Below, piece by piece: positions 8,401 to 15,600 of a DNA stretch of 41,209 bases; the stretch's first letter is position 1, and every line of letters starts with the position of its first letter. Source of the DNA: Thauera phenylacetica B4P. GTDB taxonomy: Bacteria; Pseudomonadota; Gammaproteobacteria; Burkholderiales; Rhodocyclaceae. Under the pieces are notes generated by a model, which was not told the origin of the DNA, did no database searches, and saw only the letters and a list, made by a program, of their open reading frames with translations. The position numbers and the translations under genes were made by a program. The stretch covers positions 1-41,209 of the forward strand of contig NZ_AMXF01000014.1 in NCBI RefSeq assembly GCF_000310225.1, read 5' to 3'.

Positions 8401-8678
8401 TCGGCGGCGCGCAGGAACTCGAGCGTGAGCACCTTTTCAACGGGGAGGGTATTCGGGAAGCGCTCGCGGGCCTGGACTTCAACAGCTCTATCCGTGCGCT
8501 GAGTGACGCCGGCGTACTGCCGCCTGCCGACAAGGACGGGAAGCACACCAAGGTGGTGAAGGTCGGGGGAGAGTCCAAGCGTGTGTATCCAGTGCTGCAG
8601 CGCAAGCTCGAGGCCGCACTCGAGGGCATGCGGGATGGCGCTGAGGTGCGGGAGTACGACCCTTTTGCCGATGGCTGA
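5445..8678 (+). CDS. Primase-helicase: N-terminal PrimPol-like region and C-terminal DUF927-type ATPase
   Basis: 1077 aa. A short Cys cluster (10, 13, 18, 20) opens the protein. Residues about 120-290 resemble an archaeo-eukaryotic primase core: the metal-binding pair in LLTIDTDN (Asp159, Asp161), the small-residue motif GASPSGSSYLE and a later GLRGLHTFY. The C-terminal half carries Walker A GESSTGKTT (about 697-705, Lys703) and Walker B LLALDEIS (Asp745-Glu746), as in DUF927/superfamily-3-like helicases of phages and satellites. It should unwind and prime DNA at the element's own origin, which probably lies immediately downstream. It is ATGA-coupled to the preceding gene and ends at a terminator. 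The helicase assignment is strong; the primase part is motif-level. Confidence 0.85.
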   Translation: MNAPLSTAMCYDCLSEPCECGSHLAAPGPAVVPRRTKRPVFAGAWAPVTFTRFRCHAADEAKNVRKRVQLNAAGELESLAPDGFSNGYAETVQTTLDVFVRETQGEPPRPEHAFYTAGVSAECKPGESLLMGKLDDDKWRSRSKKGFPFPERDALLTIDTDNIEDFPALQTPEDVVDVLAQLGLDADCGASPSGSSYLEWPGGKHGLRGLHTFYSIDKGAEVPRVLDTLHKRAWLAGYGLVVVGSDGKLHERSIVDRALASGNQPIFEFGAVLLDKRIQQPRKVSPFRGQKRQIVAADILPLTEEQEAQYKALVVLAKAEKQGDAEKATEAWIERRTAALPEAERDAARAALLQQRDAKHKELPPGFRLQLNDGRDVLVSAILADPDAWHRVTLPDPLEPEYGNAKATIFTQEQRDGRPKIISRAHGVETVYFLDPRPPGVHSGGFDPELFDDEGNTRKLEPFPSPTEFERPCYIMLDDWTESPGFPPNEFFPEGVPPQRRRPGLWLFRNHRANGTVTPIDDWICDPLHIDAQTYDGAGNNFGRLLRFRTTAGKWRTWALPMELVGGDPAALMGTLLGMGLGTDGTRNGKQRIVEYLTSARPTRHVRCVPQTGWTGDTFVLPDRNIGPKADDTVLQSEYIHGLTEMHGTAGTFDGWREGISLAAVGNPLLVLALSVAFAGPLLSRTHNDSGGIHFMGESSTGKTTILQAACSVWGGKQFKRTWLATANGLEGVAAMSNDCLLALDEISQCEPHHIGAVIYMIGNETGKQRANKSGAARTPTRHKIAVISTGERTITDAMLEGGKRSKAGQGVRLIDVLVGARFGCFDELHGHGSSKELVDAIAVTASQHYGHAGRRFLESLVSDERDLVERLATIRARPDFNPDNADGQCSRVASRFALFALAGELATEYGVTGWATGTATQAAVQAFKAWHAPRGKGSAEKQQAFRAILAFLERHGDARFSDVTKTEGRGPVVRDRAGWFRYVEVGGAQELEREHLFNGEGIREALAGLDFNSSIRALSDAGVLPPADKDGKHTKVVKVGGESKRVYPVLQRKLEAALEGMRDGAEVREYDPFADG

Positions 8679-8699
8679 GGTGTTGTGCTTCTCCACGCG

Positions 8700-8723
8700 G
8701 CCGGCCGCGTGCCGGCTTTTTTT
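8700..8723 (+). terminator. Rho-independent terminator after the primase-helicase gene
   Basis: The 6-bp GC-only stem GCCGGC/GCCGGC with a 5-nt loop is followed by seven T, 20 bp after the stop codon. It closes the AlpA-winged helix-primase operon and shields the repeat region downstream. Confidence 0.85.
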
Positions 8724-8734
8724 GTTGCTCTCGC

Positions 8735-9062
8735 CCGCCGGTTACCCCGGAGTTCTGCAGGGGTAACCGGCGGGGTAACCGGAGAACCCCAGCAACGGCG
8801 CGGGTTTCAGGACCGAGTTACCCCGGTTACCCCGGTTACCCGAGAAAACGAGAATGTTGGAGAGAAAAGCACGAAAGGGCAGGAAGAAAAAATAGTGAGG
8901 TTTTTTTTCTCGATGGTGGGGGTCTTGCTCTCGTGAATCTTAGTTTTAAGAGGTAACCAAGGTAACCAGGTAACCAGATAGAAGAAACCCAGCAACGGCG
9001 CGGGTTTCAGCCGCACAACGGTGGTTACCCCAAGGTTACCCCGCGCTCAGGTTGGGGTAACC
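8735..9062. other. Candidate replication origin with twelve GGTAACC/GGTTACC iterons
   Basis: The heptamer GGTTACC or its complement GGTAACC occurs twelve times (one copy is GAGTTACC) in four clusters of three: 8740-8780, 8816-8842, 8952-8975 and 9023-9062. Most copies extend to GGTTACCCC. Cluster 1 contains a perfect 14-bp inverted repeat (8735-8748 and 8760-8773). Cluster 2 is a 9-bp tandem array and cluster 3 has 8-9-bp spacing. Between clusters 2 and 3 lies an AT-richer, purine-biased 110 bp (8843-8951) that could be the unwinding element. The region is non-coding and directly follows the primase-helicase gene, as origins do in P4-like elements. Function is inferred. Confidence 0.75.
8784..9010. 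repeat. 27-bp direct repeat, two copies exactly 200 bp apart
   Basis: Copies at 8784-8810 and 8984-9010 differ at one base (8787/8987). Each follows an iteron cluster, so the origin region looks like a duplicated half: iterons, repeat, iterons, AT-rich stretch, iterons, repeat, iterons. The copies could bind a second replication factor. Confidence 0.7.
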
Positions 9063-9363
9063 GCCAGCCATCGAAAGCACACCGCACCCCGCCGAAATTC
9101 CTTTTCACCGAATTTCTCGCCACCCGCGACCGCACCCTGAGCACACCATGGCTTGACCACGGCACGCGCTCACCCTCATCGACCAGCACCGAGCCCCACA
9201 GCACGATTACCACGCCCCCGCAGCACCCCAGTAAAACCCCAGCCAATCCCGCACAACGCCCCGTGGCGATCCAGTGCCGTCCGACCGCATCGGCGACAGG
9301 CTGCAGAGGGGTGGTAATTCAAGTTACCCGCACCGACTACCCGCCGGCCCCGGGGTGCAGTTT
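9063..9363. other. Non-coding C-rich stretch between the iterons and the PIN operon
   Basis: No convincing gene. A 73-codon leftward frame from a TTG exists but has no ribosome binding site and runs into the iterons. The stretch is strongly C-rich on the + strand. It contains an inverted repeat GAAATTC-N9-GAATTTC (9094-9116) and an isolated GTTACCC near 9324. It may be the distal part of the origin. Confidence 0.4.
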
Positions 9364-9383
9364 CTGATGCATCAGACTAGAAT
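9364..9383 (+). promoter_or_regulatory. Palindromic operator and -10 of the PIN-pair operon
   Basis: The perfect 12-bp palindrome CTGATGCATCAG (9364-9375) is followed by TAGAAT (9378-9383), a good -10. Transcription would start at about 9390, which is the A of the first start codon, so the mRNA may be leaderless; no Shine-Dalgarno is visible. The operator placement fits autoregulation by the first protein, which is inference. Confidence 0.5.
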
Positions 9384-9389
9384 CCCAAC

Positions 9390-10118
9390 ATGGTCACCTA
9401 TCTGCTCCGCATCAAGGGTTTTTCCCCTGACACCCTGCCGCTGTCCCGGCTGGGGGAGTACCTTTGCGCACTCGCGGAACTGGTCGGCCCTGATGCTCCC
9501 GTGCACTTCGACAAGGTCACGAAGGGTAGTGCCCTCCTGAAGATGAAGGCCCCTGATGACCAAGCCCCCGCCATCGAGAGCCGTGTTCGGTTGGCTCCGG
9601 CTGCTGATCCAGGAACAGAGGGGCGACGAGGCTATGATCGCCTTCAGCAACTCTTGGGCGAGGATCAGACTAGTGCCGAATTTCGGGCCGACAAGGGCGC
9701 GGTGATTCTTCAGTTTCCGGGCGTCCGCCGGCTTAAGCCGGCACGAACTGCTTCCGTGCGTGAGTACAGCGAACTGCATGGGCGGATAATCCGTTTAGGC
9801 GGTCGTGACAGTACCGTGCCGGTAGGCCTGCAACTGTCCGACGGGGCCGTGGTGAACTGCACCGCGACGTTAGAGCAAGCACGGCAACTAAAGTCGTATC
9901 TGCTTGAGCCTATTGATGTGCTGTTGACCGGCGTTGGCCGTTGGACCAGAGATGAGAGCGGCCAGTGGGAAGTGGCTGACTTCAAGATCTCCGACTGCAC
10001 GCCTATGCAATACGGAGAGTTCGATGCCGAATTCGCCAAGGTGCGCAGCGGCGGATCTGGATGGGACGCCGAAGACGATTTAGAAGCGGCGTTGCACCGC
10101 ATCCGCTACGGAGACTGA
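9390..10118 (+). CDS. Unknown 242-aa protein paired with a PIN-domain protein (possible large antitoxin)
   Basis: 242 aa, soluble, no membrane segment. I do not recognise a family. It is much longer than usual VapB antitoxins and has no obvious N-terminal DNA-binding motif. The central part looks beta-rich (RIIRLGGRDSTVPVGLQLSDGAV, then LTGVGRWTRD and the stretch WEVADFKISDC), and the C-terminus is acidic. The stop TGA is followed at once by the ATG of the PIN gene, so the two are coupled. It has a palindrome and -10 immediately upstream and possibly leaderless translation. By position it is the likely neutraliser or partner of the PIN nuclease. Confidence 0.7.
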   Translation: MVTYLLRIKGFSPDTLPLSRLGEYLCALAELVGPDAPVHFDKVTKGSALLKMKAPDDQAPAIESRVRLAPAADPGTEGRRGYDRLQQLLGEDQTSAEFRADKGAVILQFPGVRRLKPARTASVREYSELHGRIIRLGGRDSTVPVGLQLSDGAVVNCTATLEQARQLKSYLLEPIDVLLTGVGRWTRDESGQWEVADFKISDCTPMQYGEFDAEFAKVRSGGSGWDAEDDLEAALHRIRYGD

Positions 10119-10619
10119 ATGCCGACGGTCATCGACGTAAACGTTCTGGTGGCGCTGTTCTCGAAGAATCACGATGATCTGCGCGACGTTCGGGTTCAAG
10201 GGTTGCTCCGGGACACCAGAAGTGCACGCGGTAGGCTCATCATCCCGGCGCCTGCGCTGGCGGAATTTGCGGTTAAGGCACGCGACGAGGAACTTGACTT
10301 CATCACGTCGCAGAAGATCTTCCAGATAGCCCCGTTCGATGCGGTCGCCGCGCTCGAGTGTGGATTCATGATCAGGGAGGTTTTTGCGAGCGAACGCAAG
10401 GAGGAGCGGCGGAAGATCAAATTCGATCTCCAGATTCTCGCGATTGCGAAGGTCTGCAGAGCATCCAGGCTGGTGTCGGACGACAACCAGCTTCGGGCGC
10501 GAGCCGAGGCCTTGCGTATATCGGGATTGAAGGTGCTCGACCTGCCGATTCCTGACGATAAGCGTCAAATTCCGCTGGTTCTCAGCGAGGACACTTCGCA
10601 AAGCATCGAAGACGACTAG
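10119..10619 (+). CDS. PIN-domain protein, VapC-like RNase candidate
   Basis: 166 aa. The PIN fold is indicated by Asp6 in VIDVNVLVALF, Glu49 in LAEF, Asp103 in KFDLQILAIAK and Asp121/122 in LVSDDNQL, the four acidic positions that bind Mg2+ or Mn2+. The C-terminal 25 residues are an acidic tail beyond the usual PIN length. GGAG lies 8-10 bp before the ATG, and translation is coupled to the preceding gene. It probably cleaves RNA; the target is unknown. In a mobile element this pair could stabilise the element or restrict competing phages. It ends 11 bp from the convergent 268-aa gene. Confidence 0.85.
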   Translation: MPTVIDVNVLVALFSKNHDDLRDVRVQGLLRDTRSARGRLIIPAPALAEFAVKARDEELDFITSQKIFQIAPFDAVAALECGFMIREVFASERKEERRKIKFDLQILAIAKVCRASRLVSDDNQLRARAEALRISGLKVLDLPIPDDKRQIPLVLSEDTSQSIEDD

Positions 10620-10630
10620 AGGACCGCGCG

Positions 10631-11437
10631 CTACCTCGCCACCTCGACCGCGTAGGCGCTTTTCCGCACCACGCCCAGCGCCCGACTGCCGACGACACAG
10701 GCCTGCACCCAGGTTTTCCGACCGTCCGGCAGTCGCCTGACGTGACCGCGGCGCAGGTGTTCCCGCGGCCCATTCCGGTCACCCATCGGCGAGCCGATCG
10801 CGTGCGCCACGTCGCCGACCTTCACCACCAGAGCGCGCGTTTCGTAGAGCGGCAATTTCCCCTGTCGGCGGCGGCGCGCATTCACCGCCGGATCCACACG
10901 CTCGACGACTTCCGATGCAACGTTGTTGCACGAGAGCGCCTCGGCCAGTTCAAGCACGCTGCGGCCGGCAGCCATGACGGCCTCGTGCATCGGCGTGCGA
11001 TCCAGTCTGCTCCCGATGCTGTCGAAGCACTGCCAACCGATGGACCCATCGTCGTGCCGCTGCTCGGGCTGGGCGGTGCAAGGGTAGAAGCCCCAGCCTT
11101 GCCCGTCGCCTGTGTCCACCGCGACTCTCACCACGATGGTGTTCTGTCCCGCCTCGTGCTGCTCCTGGGCGATGACCAGCGTGCGGCGCGCACCGTCGGC
11201 GAAGCTGATCGTCACGATCGGGAAGGGCAAGCGGATCGCGTGCAGATCCGTGTCGAGCCCACGGAGCCCATCGTCGAAGAGCCGGCCACCTGCTGGCAGC
11301 GTGAAGTGCTGGGCGGCGGGAATGGCGCGCACGATCGCATGGGCGAACGCGGCCTCGGGGCGGCCGGTGGCGGTGAGCTCCTCGGCGGCGATGCCGAGCG
11401 CGCGCTCGACTTGGGCGGCGTAGGTGCGGACGTGCAT
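10631..11437 (-). CDS. Conserved phage-type protein of unknown function (268 aa)
   Basis: 268 aa from the ATG at 11437; the longer frame upstream reads through the neighbouring gene and is rejected. The first two thirds are mixed alpha/beta (for instance IVTISFADGARRTLVIAQEQH and TIVVRVAVDTGDGQG). The C-terminal block PREHLRRGHVRRLPDGRKTW followed by VQACVVGS and a GVVRKSAY tail is typical of a widespread family of uncharacterised phage proteins. It is the last gene of the leftward operon, 4 bp after the 182-aa gene. Function unknown. Confidence 0.65.
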   Translation of the reverse strand: MHVRTYAAQVERALGIAAEELTATGRPEAAFAHAIVRAIPAAQHFTLPAGGRLFDDGLRGLDTDLHAIRLPFPIVTISFADGARRTLVIAQEQHEAGQNTIVVRVAVDTGDGQGWGFYPCTAQPEQRHDDGSIGWQCFDSIGSRLDRTPMHEAVMAAGRSVLELAEALSCNNVASEVVERVDPAVNARRRRQGKLPLYETRALVVKVGDVAHAIGSPMGDRNGPREHLRRGHVRRLPDGRKTWVQACVVGSRALGVVRKSAYAVEVAR

Positions 11438-11441
11438 GAGG

Positions 11442-11990
11442 TCAGCTCCTGGTGATGAACCGCGCCGCCGTGCGCACGGCCGCCTGCAGCGCCAGGAACT
11501 TTGCGGGCGGCAAGGTGCGGTTCCCGTTGCGGTAGTGCGGGAGTGACGGTGCCGAGATCCCGAGCAGCGCGACAACGCCATCGACACCCAAGAATCGGCA
11601 CGCCAGGACCACAGAAAAAGCGGAAGCGGCCGGATCCACATCCGACCGGCTACCGTAGCGCGAGAATCCCGCGGGTGTGGGCAGCCTGCCGACCAGCTCG
11701 CCGTCTTCGTCAACGAACACCGCCTCTGGGTGGCGGCAGCGGTGCAGGCGGACCATGCGCGCCTGAAATTCAGGCAGGCAATCGACGCACGGGGCGAGTC
11801 GCTCCCCAGCCTCTGCACGCCACGCGGCCAGGTGCCACGCCGACGGGAAGCACGCCCACTCGGCCGGCTGATCCAGGAGCGCGCGGTCGATGCTCTCGGC
11901 GCTCCTCGGGATTTGCGGAACGCTGGGCCGCGCGGGTGCAGGCGCCGATCTGTCGACGGTGGTGAAGAACAGCATCGGCGCCTCGATCAT
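11442..11990 (-). CDS. Unknown protein, 182 aa
   Basis: 182 aa from the ATG at 11990; an ATG five codons in is also possible. The start is 2 bp after the stop of the 191-aa gene and the stop is 4 bp before the next start, so it belongs to one operon. A CVDCLPEF segment with nearby His and Cys (about 80-100) might bind metal. The last third (VVALLGISAPSLPHYRNGNR followed by TLPPAKFLALQAAV) resembles a Cro-like helix-turn-helix with an S-x-x-S-x-Y-R recognition helix. No family recognised. Confidence 0.6.
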   Translation of the reverse strand: MIEAPMLFFTTVDRSAPAPARPSVPQIPRSAESIDRALLDQPAEWACFPSAWHLAAWRAEAGERLAPCVDCLPEFQARMVRLHRCRHPEAVFVDEDGELVGRLPTPAGFSRYGSRSDVDPAASAFSVVLACRFLGVDGVVALLGISAPSLPHYRNGNRTLPPAKFLALQAAVRTAARFITRS

Positions 11991-11992
11991 GG

Positions 11993-12568
11993 TCAGAGCA
12001 GGTTGCGTGCGAACGCGAACGCCTCGTTCCGCGCTGGCCACTCGGGCAGTACCTCGATTGTGTCGTCCCACGATGCGCGCGCCAGCACCTGCACAAGGTC
12101 TTCCCGATCGCGCCGCACCCCTTTGTCGAGTTGCTCTGTTGCTGACGAGTGCTCGATGGCGGCAGACTCGGCTTCGCGCTGAAGGCCGCCGAAAGCGATG
12201 TCCCGACGGACGCGAGCCAGCGCATCGTTTCGAGCTTCCATCTCGAACTTGATCCGCTCGAGTTCGCGCCGCGCATCGACGGCTGCCGTGAACTTTACGT
12301 CCCGCTCCTCGATCGCCTGCATCGCGAGCTCAGGCAGGCGCGCCTTCAATTTGTCGTAGTCGGACTGAAGGCGGGGCAGGCTTTTCTCGAGTTGCGTGAC
12401 AACGCCGATCGCCCTCGAAAACGCGGCTTTCGCTTTTTCGTAGCGCGCGTTCACTTCGTTGAAGGCTTCCCGCCGACGCACGAAGTCGGGGTGCCCCTCG
12501 AGAAGGTGCTCGGGCAGGCCTTCACGAACCCGATTCATGAACGCGTTGAATTCGTAGTTGATGGTCAT
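11993..12568 (-). CDS. Coiled-coil protein downstream of the polyvalent gene
   Basis: 191 aa from the ATG at 12568, which has GGAG 10-13 bp upstream. Almost the whole protein is predicted coiled coil: long runs of Glu, Arg, Lys, Leu and Ala without Pro from about residue 35 to 150. The C-terminus (DTIEVLPEWPARNEAFAFA) is different in character. There is no signal or membrane segment. Position suggests a partner or accessory of the giant protein 32 bp upstream, but I recognise no family. Confidence 0.65.
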   Translation of the reverse strand: MTINYEFNAFMNRVREGLPEHLLEGHPDFVRRREAFNEVNARYEKAKAAFSRAIGVVTQLEKSLPRLQSDYDKLKARLPELAMQAIEERDVKFTAAVDARRELERIKFEMEARNDALARVRRDIAFGGLQREAESAAIEHSSATEQLDKGVRRDREDLVQVLARASWDDTIEVLPEWPARNEAFAFARNLL

Positions 12569-12600
12569 GGTGTCGTTCTCCTGTGAGTAGGGGGAGGGGG

Positions 12601-15600
12601 TCAGTCGATGACGGCAAAGCGGGAGTATTCGCGCAACTCGTCGCGGCGGCGGCTCAGGTTGATGCCCTGCGCCGTCTGCAGCTGCGCGCGGCGGTGGGCC
12701 ATCCACGATGCCTTGAGGTGCTGCGGCCCGATCGCGAAGGGGCGGTTCTTGTCGTTGAAGCGGCGAATGTTGGTGATGACGTCGGCCAGGCTTGCGCTAT
12801 CGCCCGCGTCGCGTGCTTCGCGCCAGGCGCGCATCAGATCCTCGCGGCGGCGTTGCAGCTTGGCCTCGCGGCCCTTCACGACCGAGCGGCCGGCGTACAT
12901 TTCCGACAGGGCGGTCGGCTGAAAACCCATCGCGGTGCCGAGGATGTCGGTGTTGCTCAGGGTCACGCCGAGATCGTCACCGCGCCAGGATCGAACGCCT
13001 TCGGCCTCGTAGCGGTAGGCCTTGATTGCCGAGCTGATGAACTTCGGCATCATGCTTTCGACGCCTCGCATGGGCTGCCCTTCCTCGAAAGCCTGCATCG
13101 CGGTGCCCATCTGTCCGGCATAGCCTGCGATCGGGCCGAGCAAGGTCAGCATCCACTGCTCGACCGCGTCCCGGCCTTCCGTCTCTTTGAGCGGCGCACG
13201 CACCCACAAGTCGCCGAGACCAACGCGCGATGCCAGGTCGACGTCGAGCAGCAGGCGCAGCGGACCTTTCGCGATGGCCTCGCCGGTCTCGCGTCCGAAG
13301 GTGTCAGCCAGCCACAGGCGGTACTCGTCTTGCCAGTCGAGCGGCGGATCATCCTCATCACCCGAGCCCATCGCGAGCAGCGACAACAAGGGCGAAATTC
13401 CGAACACACCCAGCGGCAGGCCCAGCGATCCGGCGGCGGCAAAGTGCATCGACATGACGCCGAACAGCATCCGCCGCGCCTCGCTCTTCACCTCGGCGGA
13501 TTCACCCTTCAGGGCGAGGTAGGCATTCCGCCAAAGCATGTAGGTCATCTGTTGTGAATATTGTTTAAACATAGTCACAACGCGTATGAAGTTGCCATGC
13601 ATGTAGCGGGCGCGGTTCGATGCGGAGTAATCGAAGTGCGAACGCACGATGCCGTCGCGCGCGGTCTCGATGGCCTGCTCGTGGGTCTGTCCGGCTTCGC
13701 GCGCCAGGCGGTAGGCGGTGAGGGCTGAGACTTGCCGGTTGTAGGTCTCGGGCAGGTGGAAGGTCCATGAAATGACCTTCATCGCACGATTGAGCGCAAA
13801 GGCGCGGCGGCTGACCGTGCTGTCGGCATTCGCAGCGCCGGCCAGGTCGTGGGCAAGGGTCAAATTGATGATCCCGGACTCCTCGAGGCGCTTCAGGGCG
13901 TCGCGCTCTTCGGGGGTGATGTTCGGGTTCTCGCTGAGCACGAAGCCTGACCAACGGTCCCACTTGCCGCCAACGTAATCGCGCGTGGCTTTGGTCAGCG
14001 CGGCGGCGGCCTTGTCGAACCCGAAGCGGCTGCCCGCCCACGGGAAGAAAACCAAGGGCACTTGGCTCAAGTTCACCAGGCCCGATGCGATCGATCCACC
14101 CAGACTCATCACGAAACCGACTTGACCCGCGGCGGCTGCCACCGGGTGAGTATTCGGATTCAGGATCTGCTCGAGGCGGCGTGTCAATTCGTTCGCGACG
14201 TGCTGCCACTCGGTGACGTCACCCTCGGCGGTCTCCTGGATCTCCGTTTGCAAATCGTCGAGCGCGGCCACCAGCCGGTCAGCGTGGCGGATGCGGGCAA
14301 TGTGGTGTGCTGCGTGTTGCTGCGCCTGGGCGAAGCCGCGCATGGCGTCGCGCGAGAATCCGGGCGTGCCCTTGCGGTGCTTGAAGTGCCGGCGGTACGA
14401 GGCATCCGGCAGCATGCTGATCGCGAGCTGGTTGAGCGTGTCGAAGAGCTGCGACTTCTGCGCCGGGTCGATGTCGAGACCCTCGAGGTGCTGCATGACC
14501 TCCTGTGTAAAGGCACCTGCAGCCCCGTCGCGCATCGCTGAATACTGCGACTTGCTCGTCATTTTCACGCGCCACCCGTCGGCGCGCAGTTGGCGGGCGC
14601 GGGCTTCACGTTGCGCACCACTCTCGAACGCTTCGACGGTGCGCTCGCCGTCGCGGTCCGCGATCAGCAGCAGATCGCCGAAGCGCGACAGCGGGAAATA
14701 CACCCCGTGGGATAAGAATTTGTCGAAGTCGAGCCGGATGCGGTCCGCGATCTGGCGGCCCATCGATCCAGTACGCTCGGCACGATCGGCCAGGCCATTG
14801 CGAATCGCCAGGAGCGTCGCGCGATGGGTGTCGCGTGCCTCGCGATACACCGCCTGCGCCTCGTCGGAGAGTGCGTTCCAGTCGGCCAGGATCTGGTCGT
14901 GTTCTGGCTGGGTGGCGTTCATGGTGTCCGGATCGAATCCGGCCAGCGTCGCACTGTGCATGATGTCGGCCAGGGCGTCCGACTGCCGACTCGGCAGCTT
15001 GCGCCAGCGCTCGACAATCTCGTCGGCAGCCTGGGCAATCGATGCACGATCTGCGTCCATCGCCTGCACCGTGCGGTCGAAATCGACGATCTGCGGCAGG
15101 TCGCGACCCCAGATGTCCACGATCTGATCGCGGGTAAGCGCGCCCAGCATCCACGGGCGATTCGCGGCGATGGCACCGCGCGCCCAGTCGGCGGCGTTGC
15201 GGCGGGTGGGCGTGAAGCCCTCGACTGCCTCGTTCTGCTGCGCCTCGGCGGCGCGGCTCCGGCGCGTGCCAGGTTCCGCGGCGTCGTAGCCGGGGCCGCT
15301 GGGCTCGTACAGTTGGCGCGCACTGCGGCGGGCGTTCGCGCCGATCTGGTCGATCGGCACGAGGTTCGGGTTGCCGGCGCGCTTGCGCACCGTGGCCAAC
15401 ATCGACGTGCCGCCCTCGCTGACCACATCCTGGAAAATCCCGAAGCGAACCAACCAGGGATCGAGCTTCACGCCTTTGGGCACCACGAGGAAGCGCGCAT
15501 TGCCGCCGGTGGCGCGGGTGATGCGGCGCGCCATGGCCATGATGGCGGCGCGGCCCAACTTGGTTTTCGTGTTCCGCAAGGGTTCGACGGGTACGTCGAG

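Noticed and set aside
8735-9062. CRISPR array
   Set aside because: The repeats are 7-9 bp in mixed orientation with 0-11-bp spacing; there are no uniform spacers and no cas genes.
9025-9246. 73-codon leftward frame in the origin region
   Set aside because: TTG start, no ribosome binding site, ends inside the iterons; composition follows the C-rich strand.
11438-11818. N-terminal extension of the 268-aa phage protein
   Set aside because: The extension is an out-of-frame reading of the 182-aa gene; the ATG at 11437 follows that gene's stop by 4 bp.
13560-13575. AT-rich gtttaaac within the polyvalent gene as a regulatory site
   Set aside because: It encodes the conserved Phe-Lys of the FKQYSQQ segment in the PLxRFG domain; no promoter context.
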